DNA from: CAWIJK01 sp963836375
GTDB lineage: Bacteria > Actinomycetota > Acidimicrobiia > Acidimicrobiales > RAAP-2
Assembly (NCBI GenBank): GCA_963836375.1
Contig: CAWIJK010000004.1
Location: 186,001 to 250,000 of the forward strand
Reading direction: 5' to 3'
Length of the DNA: 64,000 nt
A model generated the notes under the pieces. It worked only from the letters and a program-made list of their open reading frames with translations, was not told where the DNA came from and searched no databases. Below are positions 52,809 through 60,568 of the stretch, piece by piece (the first letter of the stretch is position 1; the number at the start of each line of letters is the position of its first letter). The translations under genes were made by a program, and so were the position numbers.

Positions 52809-53360
52809 ATGCCCGAGAGTGTGCCGGCAACGCTACTGAGTGCATTAAGCAGCCCGGGTGCCGTCGCCACGGAGTGGGTACGAGGGCGTCAAGCTCTGGA
52901 GGACGCAGAGATCTGTTGGTTGTCCACCGTCCGACCCGATGGACGACCACATGTGACGCCACTCCTAGGAGTGTGGGTCAATGGTGCATTGCACTTCTGT
53001 ACTGGATCCACCGAACGCAAAGCGAAGAACCTCGCTGAGAACCGCCAATGTATTCTCACAACTGGCTGCAACGGCCTCGAAGGGCTCGATATCGTGCTCG
53101 AGGGTCTGGCAACTCGAGTGAGTAACAAGACCGAGTTGCGGTCCATTGCCGAAAGCTTCGAGACAAAGTACGGTCCGCATTTCGAACCACCCGATGGCAC
53201 ATGGTCTGGGCTCGGCGATGCCATCCGAGCGGGCGATGACGTTCAGGTTTTCCGAGTTGATCCCTCAACAGCCTTCGGATTCGGAAAAGGCGAGCCATTC
53301 AGCCAAACCCGCTGGGGATTCGGCGCTGAGGGCGCGGGGCGCCCCGGACGCGCCGGGTGA
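52809..53360 (+). CDS. Pyridoxamine 5'-phosphate oxidase family (flavin split-barrel) protein
   Basis: 183 residues from the ATG at 52809. Split-barrel pattern: ALEDAEICWLSTVRPDGRPHVTPLLGVWVNGALHFCTG, KAKNLAENRQCILTTG, and the C-terminal FRVDPSTAFGFGKGEPFSQTRW. Members bind FMN or F420 and reduce small molecules. The final dozen residues (GAEGAGRPGRAG) after TRWGF are unlike the family, which normally ends near TRWRF. They are encoded by high-GC DNA overlapping the end of the gtrA-like gene, consistent with a recombination junction. Confidence 0.85.
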   Translation: MPESVPATLLSALSSPGAVATEWVRGRQALEDAEICWLSTVRPDGRPHVTPLLGVWVNGALHFCTGSTERKAKNLAENRQCILTTGCNGLEGLDIVLEGLATRVSNKTELRSIAESFETKYGPHFEPPDGTWSGLGDAIRAGDDVQVFRVDPSTAFGFGKGEPFSQTRWGFGAEGAGRPGRAG

Positions 53361-53790
53361 ACAGAACCCGGTCGAGGATGACGAACTGGAGGACCCACAA
53401 GGTTCCGTAGGCGGCGACGTTGGCCAGTTCGACCGAGACGACCCGCGGGTCGCGGCCCCACGACACGGTGGCGGCGGCCACCGTGTGGACGGCGGCGGTC
53501 GAGAGCACCAGGCCGGCGAGGGACAGCGCGCAGAACGGGACCACCTGACCGAGCAGGGAGCTCCGTCAGGGCTCGGACCACACCCACCGCCGGTTGAGCT
53601 CGAACGAAGGCACGGTCCCGGCCGCGGTGGCGACCACGTTGGCTGCTGTCGCAGAGGTCACGCTCAGGCCGACCAGCAGCCCGAGGACCACAAGGCTGGT
53701 CGCGGTGGCCACGACCGACACGGCGGCGTAGCGGACGAGCTTCGCGCTCATCGCCCGCCGGGGCACAGTCGTGGGCGGGTCGTCGGGCAC
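53299..53790 (-). pseudogene. GtrA-family membrane protein interrupted by an in-frame TGA
   Basis: The frame encodes four membrane helices of the GtrA/flippase-associated family: LVRYAAVSVVATATSLVVL, TSATAANVVATAAGTVPSFELNRRWVW, then after the stop VPFCALSLAGLVLSTAAVH and VSVELANVAAYGTLWVLQFVILDRVLF. The TGA (53568-53566) follows WVWSEP, exactly where family proteins have a short loop. Both sides are in the same frame, so a single substitution (for example GGA to TGA) explains it. The C-terminal tail (RRVRGAPRPQRRIPSGFG) also looks foreign. GtrA proteins help flip polyprenyl-linked sugars. Confidence 0.8.
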
Positions 53791-53921
53791 GCCCGCGATC
53801 CTCGGCCCCTGCCTTGTGGGCTGGCAGAGAGCCCGATGTGCGGGTCCTGTCGGGATGGATTCACAGGTACCGCACAGGACGGCCGAACGGGGCTCCCAAC
53901 CCGGTCGCGCACAGTGTGCCC

Positions 53922-54290
53922 ATGGACCACCACCGCCAACCCGCCACCTCCGATCCTCGCACCCGTCGGGCCCTGGCCCGGCGCCGGGTGCGCCGCCTCA
54001 CGGCCGCCGCCGGCGCCTCGAGTCTGGCCGCCACGGCCGGCCTGGTGCTCCTCGCCGCCTCGGGCACCCATCCCGCCTCGGGCGCGTCGGGGGCCACGAC
54101 GGCCTCCGCCACCTCGAGCGCCAAGCCCACGGCGACGAGCGGCTCGTCATCGGCCTCGGGCACGTCAGGCACCTCGAGCGCGTCGGGCGTCGGCGGGTCG
54201 GGCTCGTCGACAACCAACTCGGGCTCGTCGGCGACCGGTGCCCCGAACTCGTCGAACGGCCAGGCGGTCACCACCAGCGGTGCGACATGA
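53922..54290 (+). CDS. Membrane-anchored Ser/Thr/Gly-rich protein ending in TTSGAT
   Basis: 122 residues from the ATG at 53922 (a GTG at 53916 is an alternative). Basic N-terminus (RTRRALARRRVRRLTAAAG), one membrane helix (SSLAATAGLVLLAAS), then about 75 extracellular residues of Ser, Thr, Gly and Ala. It ends GQAVTTSGAT; a second SGAT occurs near the membrane (GASGATTAS). S/T-G-A-T is the core of the flavin-attachment motif used by ApbE, and the next gene encodes ApbE, overlapping by 4 bases. The usual preceding Asp and the FMN_bind domain are missing, so a flavin-carrier role is only a hypothesis. Confidence 0.55.
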   Translation: MDHHRQPATSDPRTRRALARRRVRRLTAAAGASSLAATAGLVLLAASGTHPASGASGATTASATSSAKPTATSGSSSASGTSGTSSASGVGGSGSSTTNSGSSATGAPNSSNGQAVTTSGAT

Positions 54291-55237
54291 GCGCCGTCGT
54301 CACCTCCAGCTTCGAGGCCATCGGCACGACGATCTCGGTCGCCGTCACCGACGAGTCGGCCCTGGTCGAGGCGACCGAGCTGGTCCGGGACCACGTCGAC
54401 ACCCTCGACCGGGCGGCCAGCAGGTTCCGCGACGACAGCGAGCTCACCCGCCTCCACTCAAGACCGGGCCAGCCCGTCGAGGTATCCTGGCTGCTCTTCG
54501 TGGCCCTCGAAGAGGCGCTCGGGGCGGCCGAGCGGACCGACGGCCTGGTGAGCCCGACGATGGGCGAGGCCCTCGAGCTGGCCGGCTACGACCGGGACTT
54601 CTCCCGGGTGGAACCCACCGGACCTCCCCTGCGCCTGCGCTACCGCCGGGTGCCGGGGTGGCGGCGCCTGCACCTCGACCGCGCCGCTCGGACCGTGATC
54701 CTGCCGCCGGGGGTGAAGATCGACCTTGGGGCCACGGCCAAGGCCGGCTGCGCCGACCGGGCCGCCCTGGCCGCCGCCGCCCTGACCGAATCGGGCGTCC
54801 TGGTCAACCTGGGCGGTGACCTCGCCGTCGCCGGCCCCTCCCCCGAGGGCGGCTGGGTGGTCCGGATCACCGACCGCGCGGACGCGCCGCCCGAGGCCCC
54901 CGGGGTCACCGTGGCCGTGGCCGGGGGCGGGTTGGCCACCTCGGGGACCGCCGCCCGCCGCTGGCGGCGCGGCGACCAGGTCCTGCACCACATCATCGAC
55001 CCGGTCACCGGGGTGCCGGCCCGCTCGTGCTGGCGAACGGTCACCGTCGTGGCCGACACCTGTCTGGAGGCCAACGTGGCCTCAACCGCCGCGGTCATTC
55101 TCGGCACGGCCGCGCCGCGCTGGCTGGGCGATCGGGGCCTGCACGCCCGGCTGCTCGCCGAGGACGGGGAGGCGGTGGCGGTCGGTGACTGGCCGCTCGA
55201 CGCCCTCGACGCCCAGGCCGTGGGGCGGGTGGCGTGA
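54287..55237 (+). CDS. apbE: FAD:protein FMN transferase (ApbE)
   Basis: 316 residues. N-terminal SSFEAIGTTISVAV, FVALEEALGAAERTDGLVSPTMG, the pocket GVKIDLGATAKAGCADRAA, VLVNLGGDLAVAG, and the catalytic HHIIDPVTGVPARS with DTCLEANVASTAAVILG. ApbE covalently links FMN to a Thr/Ser of target proteins, typically outside the membrane. No signal peptide is visible, unlike many secreted ApbEs, so location is uncertain. It is coupled by 4-base overlaps to the genes on both sides. Confidence 0.93.
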   Translation: MSAVVTSSFEAIGTTISVAVTDESALVEATELVRDHVDTLDRAASRFRDDSELTRLHSRPGQPVEVSWLLFVALEEALGAAERTDGLVSPTMGEALELAGYDRDFSRVEPTGPPLRLRYRRVPGWRRLHLDRAARTVILPPGVKIDLGATAKAGCADRAALAAAALTESGVLVNLGGDLAVAGPSPEGGWVVRITDRADAPPEAPGVTVAVAGGGLATSGTAARRWRRGDQVLHHIIDPVTGVPARSCWRTVTVVADTCLEANVASTAAVILGTAAPRWLGDRGLHARLLAEDGEAVAVGDWPLDALDAQAVGRVA

Positions 55238-55845
55238 TGCTCGCCGCCGCCACCCCGAAGTTCGACTGGTACCTGATGCGCGGGACCGGCCTGGTGGCCC
55301 TGGTGCTGTTCACCCTGACCATCGCCCTCGGCGTCACCGGGGTCAACCGCTGGACGACCACCCGGTGGCCGAGGCTGGTGACCGCAGGGCTGCACCGCAA
55401 CCTGTCGCTGCTGGCCATGTGCTTCCTGGCCGTCCATGTGCTGAGCGCACTGGTGGACAGCTGGGTCGGCCTTCGCTGGGTCGGGGCGGTCGTCCCGTTC
55501 GTCTCGACCTACCGCCCGCTGTGGGTGGGCCTGGGCGTCGTGGCGGGCGACCTGGTGCTGGCGGTGATGACGACCAGCCTGCTGCGCCGCCACCTGAGCT
55601 ACCGCACCTGGCGGTTCGTGCACTGGGGGGCGTGGGCCATGTGGCCCCTCGCCGTCGTCCACGCGCTGGGCTCGGGGACCGACATCACCGGAGGCTGGGG
55701 GCTCGGCGTGGTCGCCGCCTGCGTCGCCCTGCTCGCCGCCGCGGCCGCCTGGCGGCTCTGGGGCGGCCTCCGGGTCGATCCCGCTCCGGCGCCACAAGCG
55801 ATCCGCCCCATGACCCGTCCTCTCACCCGCAACGGCGCCCGATGA
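55234..55845 (+). CDS. Ferric-reductase-like transmembrane b-type cytochrome
   Basis: 203 residues, six membrane helices. Four histidines stand in two pairs: His54 (AGLHRNLSLL) and His68 (FLAVHVLSAL), then His130 (WRFVHWGAWAM) and His143 (PLAVVHALGSG). This spacing matches the two-heme core of FRD/YedZ-type proteins. It would carry electrons across the membrane. The FAD/NAD-binding half of full ferric reductases is absent; the neighbouring NuoF-like protein could replace it. It starts at a GTG overlapping apbE by 4 bases. Confidence 0.87.
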   Translation: MMLAAATPKFDWYLMRGTGLVALVLFTLTIALGVTGVNRWTTTRWPRLVTAGLHRNLSLLAMCFLAVHVLSALVDSWVGLRWVGAVVPFVSTYRPLWVGLGVVAGDLVLAVMTTSLLRRHLSYRTWRFVHWGAWAMWPLAVVHALGSGTDITGGWGLGVVAACVALLAAAAAWRLWGGLRVDPAPAPQAIRPMTRPLTRNGAR

Positions 55846-57143
55846 CCATCCTCACCACCACCGGACGACGCGAGGCCCCGGCGGACCCCACCACCCCGGC
55901 GCGCCGCGGGTCGGCACTGCCCCGGCTGCTGTCGGCCCCCGCCGACGGGTCGCTGGACGCCCACCTCGACCACTGGGGACCCCCGCGCCACCCGGCGGAC
56001 CTGGTGGTCGAGACCGAACGTGCCGGCCTGCGCGGACGGGGCGGCGCCGCGTTCCCCACGGCGGTGAAGCTGGCCGCGGTGCGCCGGGAGGCCGCAACTG
56101 GGCGGCGACGGGGCGTGGTGGTGGCCAACGGCTCGGAGGGTGAGCCGGCGAGCGCCAAGGACCGTGTCCTGCTTGCCCGCAACCCCCACCTCGTCGTCGA
56201 CGGGATGGTTGCCGCCGCCCGGGCCGTCGGGGCGGACCGGGCGATCCTGTGCATCAAGCAGACCCAAACCGACATGGTCGGCGCGCTCGCCGACGTGGTG
56301 GCCGAACGGCCACCCGATGGCGTCGCCATCGAGCTCGCCCCGGTCCCCCCGCGCTACCTGGCCGGTGAGGAATCGGCCCTCGTCAACTTTCTGACCAGCG
56401 GTCGGGCCCTGCCGACGCTCAGCCCGCCGCGACCCGCCCAGCGCGGGGTCGACCGGCGGCCGACCCTGGTCGACAACGTCGAGACCCTGGCCAACCTGGC
56501 CCTGATCGCCCGCTTCGGCGCCCGCTGGGTATCGGGGGTCGGCACGCCCGAGGACCCCGGTGCCCTCCTGGTCACCGTCAGCGGCGCAGTCGAGCGGCCC
56601 GGGGTCGTCGAGGTCGCCTTCGGCACACCACTCACCGACGTCCTGGCCCGGGCGGCCGCCGCCCCGGCCGCCGGCGTGCTGGTGGGGGGCTACTTCGGCA
56701 CCTGGCTCTCCCCCGGACAGGCGGCCCGGGCCCGGCTCTCGCGGGCGTCGCTGGCCTCGCTCGGGGCCGGTCTCGGGTGCGGGGCCGTCGTGGTGATGCC
56801 CCGTGGGGTCTGCCCGCTCGCCGAGGTGGCCCGGGTCACCCACTGGCTGGCCGGCCAGTCGGCCGGCCAGTGCGGGCCCTGCGCCAACGGGCTGCCGGCG
56901 ATCGCCCGGGCACTCGACCGGCTGGTGGGCGGTCCCGACGCCACCTGGGCGGGGGGTGAGGCGGTACGACTGGCCGGCCTGGTCACCGGGCGCGGGGCGT
57001 GCAAACTCCCCGACGGCGCCGCGCAATTCGTAGCCAGCGCGCTCTCGGTGTTCGCCGACCACGTCGCGGCGCACGAACGAGCCGGCCCCTGCCCCCCCGG
57101 GACCGGCGTGTTGACCACCCCGGCCCGGGAGGCCCTGCGATGA
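55842..57143 (+). CDS. NuoF-like NAD(P)H-binding flavoprotein with variant Fe-S site
   Basis: 433 residues. NAD/FMN pocket GLRGRGGAAFPTAVKL, VVVANGSEGEPASAKDR, AGEESALVNFLTSGRALP, and PTLVDNVETLANLALIARFG. The SLBB-like region follows (VTVSGAVERPGVVEVAFGT). The Fe-S segment reads QSAGQCGPCANGLPAIARAL and later GRGACKLPDGAAQFV. The first of the four NuoF cluster cysteines is Ala, leaving three. It probably takes electrons from NAD(P)H and passes them to the ferredoxin or membrane cytochrome encoded beside it. Confidence 0.87.
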   Translation: MTILTTTGRREAPADPTTPARRGSALPRLLSAPADGSLDAHLDHWGPPRHPADLVVETERAGLRGRGGAAFPTAVKLAAVRREAATGRRRGVVVANGSEGEPASAKDRVLLARNPHLVVDGMVAAARAVGADRAILCIKQTQTDMVGALADVVAERPPDGVAIELAPVPPRYLAGEESALVNFLTSGRALPTLSPPRPAQRGVDRRPTLVDNVETLANLALIARFGARWVSGVGTPEDPGALLVTVSGAVERPGVVEVAFGTPLTDVLARAAAAPAAGVLVGGYFGTWLSPGQAARARLSRASLASLGAGLGCGAVVVMPRGVCPLAEVARVTHWLAGQSAGQCGPCANGLPAIARALDRLVGGPDATWAGGEAVRLAGLVTGRGACKLPDGAAQFVASALSVFADHVAAHERAGPCPPGTGVLTTPAREALR

Positions 57144-57361
57144 GCCTCGAGCTGGCGGTCGATCCCATCGCCTGTGACGGCCACGGCCTGTGCGCCGAGC
57201 TTCTCTTCGAGATGATCGGGCTCGACGACTGGGGCTTCCCGGTCCTCATCCGCCGCCCCGTCCCCCCGCACCTGGTGGCCGCGGCCCGCCGGGCGGCCGC
57301 CGCGTGCCCGAAGCTCGCCCTCGCCCTCCGCCAGGCCGACGCCCAAGTGGGCTCGCGGTGA
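57140..57361 (+). CDS. Small ferredoxin, [3Fe-4S] type
   Basis: 73 residues: AVDPIACDGHGLCAELLFEMIGLDDWGFPVL, then AARRAAAACPKLALAL. Three cysteines in the pattern C-x5-C...C-P match the [3Fe-4S] ferredoxins of Actinobacteria that normally serve P450s. Here it is overlapped by the NuoF-like gene before and the glycosyltransferase after, so it likely shuttles electrons inside this operon. Confidence 0.88.
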   Translation: MSLELAVDPIACDGHGLCAELLFEMIGLDDWGFPVLIRRPVPPHLVAAARRAAAACPKLALALRQADAQVGSR

Positions 57362-59490
57362 GCACCACGCTCGCCCCTGCGCACCCGGTCCCGGGTCCGC
57401 CCCCGGCCCCCGGGGCCGACTCGCCGGCCGGGCGCCGCGGCCTCGGGCGCCGCCTCGTGCAGGGCCGGCCCGAGGACCCGGCCTGGGTCCGCCCGGCGCT
57501 CCTCGCCCTGCTCGGGCTCACCGCCCTGGCGTACCTGTGGGACCTCGGCGCGTCGGGGTGGGCGAATTCGTTCTACTCGGCCGCGGTCCAGGCGGGCACC
57601 AAGAGCTGGAAGGCGTTCTTCTTCGGGTCGTTCGACTCGGCGAACTTCATCACCGTGGACAAGCCCCCGGCGTCGCTGTGGGTCATGGGGCTGTCGGCCC
57701 GGGTCTTCGGCGTCAACCCGTGGAGCATCCTCGTCCCCCAGGCCCTCGAAGGCGTGGCCACGGTAGGCCTCCTCTACGCGACGGTGCGGCGCTGGTTTCT
57801 CCCCGCCGCCGCCCTGATCGCCGGGGCGGTGCTGGCGCTCACACCGGTGGCAGCCCTCATGTTCCGCTTCAACAACCCCGACGCCCTCCTGGTGCTGTTG
57901 CTCACCGGGGCCGCCTACGCCACCGTCCGGGCCGTCGAGGACGGCCGGACCCGGTGGATGGTGCTCGCCGGAAGCCTGGTCGGTCTCGGGTTCATGACCA
58001 AGATGCTCCAGGCGCTCGTCGTGGTGCCGGTGCTGGCCGCCGTCTATCTGCTGGCCGGTCCCTCGCCGCTGCGCCGCCGGATCGCCCAGCTGGCCGCCGG
58101 CGGCGCCGCCCTGGTGGTGTCGGGCGGGTGGTGGGTGGCCACCGTGGAGCTGATCCCGGCGTCGGCCCGGCCCTACATCGGTGGGTCCCAGGACAACAGC
58201 CTGCTCAACCTGATCTTGGGGTACAACGGCTTCGGCCGGCTCACCGGCAACGAGACCGGGAGCGTGGGCGGCGGCGGCGCGGTTGGCTCGCGTTGGGGTC
58301 CGACCGGGTGGAACCGGCTGTTCCTCTCCGACATGGGCGGCCAAATCTCCTGGCTCATCCCCGCTGCGGTCATCCTGGCCGTCGCCGGGCTCTGGCTGAC
58401 GCGGCGCGCGGCGCGCACCGACCGGACGCGGGCCGCCATCGTCCTGTGGGGTGGCTGGTTGGTGGTGACCGGGGCCGTCTTCAGCTTCTCCGCCGGGATC
58501 ATCCACCCCTATTACACCGTGGCGCTGGCCCCCGCCGTGGGTGCGCTGGTCGGCGTCGGATCGGTGTCGCTCTGGCGCCACCGTGACCGTTGGCCGGCCC
58601 GGGCTGCCCTCGGCACCGCACTGGCGGTCAGCGCGATGTGGGCCTACCTGCTGTTGGACCGCACCCCGGCCTGGCTCCCGGCCCTCCGGGTCGTGGTGGT
58701 GGCGGCCGGGCTGGCCCTAGCCGTGGCCGTCGTGGTGCTGCGCCAACCCGGTCGCGCCCTGTCGGCACTGCTGGTCACCGGGGCCTTGGTGGTCGGCCTG
58801 GCCGGCCCGGCCGCCTACTCCCTGGCCACCATCTCGACCCCCCACGCCGGCGCGATCCCTTCGGCCGGCCCCTCCGGCCAAGGCGCTGGTCCGGGTGGTC
58901 CGGGCGGCGGCACTCCGGGTGGCGGCTCGGCCGGCGGCTTCGGTGGGTCGGCCACCGGTGGCGGCGGCTTCGCCGGGCCCACGGCCCGCCCCCCCGGCCC
59001 CGCCGGTCACCTCCCCGGCGCTGCCGGGGGGTTCCCGGGCGGTCCGGGCACCGCCAACGCCGGCGGGTTCGCTGGGGGTGCCAGCCACGGGTTGCGCGCC
59101 GGCGCCGCGGGCGGGTTGCTCAACGCCAGCACGCCGAGCGCGGCGGTCGTCGGGGTGCTCTCGACCGACGCCGGCCGCTTCACCTGGGTCGCCGCCACCG
59201 TCGGGTCCAACTCGGCCGCCGGCTACCAGCTGTCGACCGGTGACCCGGTGATGGCCCTGGGCGGCTTCAACGGCACCGACCCGGCGCCGACCCTGGCCCA
59301 GTTCGAGAAGCTGGTGGCCGCCCACCGGATCCACTACTTCATCTCGGGCGGGACCGGTGGCGGGCCCGCCGCCGGGGGCACCTCGTCGACGAGTACCCAG
59401 ATCACCAGCTGGGTGACGTCGCACTACCGGGCCCGCACGGTTGGCGGGGTGACGCTCTACGACCTGAGCGCCACCCCAGCGGCGGCCTGA
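57358..59490 (+). CDS. GT39/ArnT-like membrane glycosyltransferase
   Basis: 710 residues. After a Pro-rich start, helix 1 (ALLALLGLTALAYLWDLG) leads to GWANSFYSAAVQAGTKSWKAFFFGSFDSANFITVDKPP. Its Asp-Lys-Pro-Pro is the typical first-loop motif of ArnT/PMT enzymes using polyprenyl-phosphate sugars. About ten more helices follow, then a Gly-rich section (roughly residues 500-590) and a periplasmic domain ending HYRARTVGGVTLYDLSATPAAA. It probably glycosylates a lipid or exported protein. It is the last gene of the overlapping operon and might modify the Ser/Thr-rich protein encoded first; that link is speculative. Confidence 0.88.
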   Translation: MSTTLAPAHPVPGPPPAPGADSPAGRRGLGRRLVQGRPEDPAWVRPALLALLGLTALAYLWDLGASGWANSFYSAAVQAGTKSWKAFFFGSFDSANFITVDKPPASLWVMGLSARVFGVNPWSILVPQALEGVATVGLLYATVRRWFLPAAALIAGAVLALTPVAALMFRFNNPDALLVLLLTGAAYATVRAVEDGRTRWMVLAGSLVGLGFMTKMLQALVVVPVLAAVYLLAGPSPLRRRIAQLAAGGAALVVSGGWWVATVELIPASARPYIGGSQDNSLLNLILGYNGFGRLTGNETGSVGGGGAVGSRWGPTGWNRLFLSDMGGQISWLIPAAVILAVAGLWLTRRAARTDRTRAAIVLWGGWLVVTGAVFSFSAGIIHPYYTVALAPAVGALVGVGSVSLWRHRDRWPARAALGTALAVSAMWAYLLLDRTPAWLPALRVVVVAAGLALAVAVVVLRQPGRALSALLVTGALVVGLAGPAAYSLATISTPHAGAIPSAGPSGQGAGPGGPGGGTPGGGSAGGFGGSATGGGGFAGPTARPPGPAGHLPGAAGGFPGGPGTANAGGFAGGASHGLRAGAAGGLLNASTPSAAVVGVLSTDAGRFTWVAATVGSNSAAGYQLSTGDPVMALGGFNGTDPAPTLAQFEKLVAAHRIHYFISGGTGGGPAAGGTSSTSTQITSWVTSHYRARTVGGVTLYDLSATPAAA

Positions 59491-59552
59491 GCACGGCGGC
59501 CGAGCGTCGTGCTCGGGTGTTGGCCGCCCCCACGCTCCTCGGGACCCCGGCG

Positions 59553-60338
59553 TCAGTCGTCGCCAGCGGGCCGCCAGTCGGGGTCGAGCTCGAAGAACTG
59601 TCGGACCAGGGCTTCGAAACCGACCGAGAAGAGGGTCCACTCCTGGAGCCGCCCTCCGGGCCCGGTCGGCCGGACGATGTGTTCCATGTCCGAGCCGTCA
59701 ATGCGGTCGCGCAAGCCGCATCCTTGGCCCAGGCAATCCGCGGCGATCGCGAACTGACGCAATGTGAACCGCTCCCGGAGGCGGAATCCGAGGAGACCTG
59801 CCATGGCGGTATACGCCAGCTCCATCTGCTCGTCGAAGGCCTCTGACCCCGAGACCAGGGCGTCGATGATCCTCTGCCGCTGCTCGTGCTGCTCGCCGTT
59901 GGCGGCCAACGCCCAGATCCCGATCCACAACGGCCAATTGCTCGACTGGCGGACGGCCTGCAGATTCGCTGCGCCCCCCAATCGGCAGAGCTCGCGCAGC
60001 GTCGCCTCACGCGCCTCGGGGGTGCTGAGGTCGGTCTCGGACAGCGTGGGGACCACGGCGTCGATCGTGACCTCGATCTCCCTCTCGATCCCCTGCAGGA
60101 CGATGGCCGCCAGGACGTCGGTCTGGAACTCGGCTTGGTTGCGCCACGCCCTTCCGATGACCGAGGCGTTGGTGAGCCGTATTCCGCTGTGCTCCTCCAA
60201 CCGGTCGAAGACCTTCTTGAAGGTGACGGACTCGGCACCCAGGCCCAGGCCCTCTGCACGCAGGATCGAGATCCCGGTCTCGAGCAGGAGATCCCGGATC
60301 TCCTCCTTGCTCCGCCGGGCCCGCTTCACGGGGGTCAC
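59553..60338 (-). CDS. TetR-like transcriptional regulator
   Basis: 261 residues from the GTG at 60338 (VTPVKRARRSKEEIRDLLLETGISILRAEG). The N-terminal helix-turn-helix includes VTFKKVFDRLEEHSGIRLTNASVIGRAWRNQAEFQTDVLAAI, a wider spacing than standard TetR but with the usual Trp-Arg-Asn recognition end. A helical ligand domain follows with IGIWALAANGEQHEQRQRI. Targets are unknown; it lies between the electron-transfer operon and the GH13 gene and could regulate either. Confidence 0.75.
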   Translation of the reverse strand: MTPVKRARRSKEEIRDLLLETGISILRAEGLGLGAESVTFKKVFDRLEEHSGIRLTNASVIGRAWRNQAEFQTDVLAAIVLQGIEREIEVTIDAVVPTLSETDLSTPEAREATLRELCRLGGAANLQAVRQSSNWPLWIGIWALAANGEQHEQRQRIIDALVSGSEAFDEQMELAYTAMAGLLGFRLRERFTLRQFAIAADCLGQGCGLRDRIDGSDMEHIVRPTGPGGRLQEWTLFSVGFEALVRQFFELDPDWRPAGDD

Positions 60339-60568
60339 GCTCGGGACCCCGGGGCCGCGCCGGCCGGTGGGGGCGTCGGGGCCCCGGCCCCGTGACGGAC
60401 TCCCACGGGAAACAAGCCCTGCGACACGGTCCCGGGAACTCGGCACGTTCCAGCCCCTCCACGGGCACGAACCTCGCCCGCCAGTCGTCCGTTCGAAGAA
60501 CAACCGAGTTTAGCGAGACCGAACCGCGCGCCCACGGGCCGCCGGTCGGCGCCCGTCGGTTCGCCCGG

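Noticed and set aside
49964..53360. Integrase-type genomic island with att repeats at tRNA-Arg
   Set aside because: No integrase gene and no second copy of the tRNA 3' end were seen within the window, so only a looser claim of acquired DNA is made.
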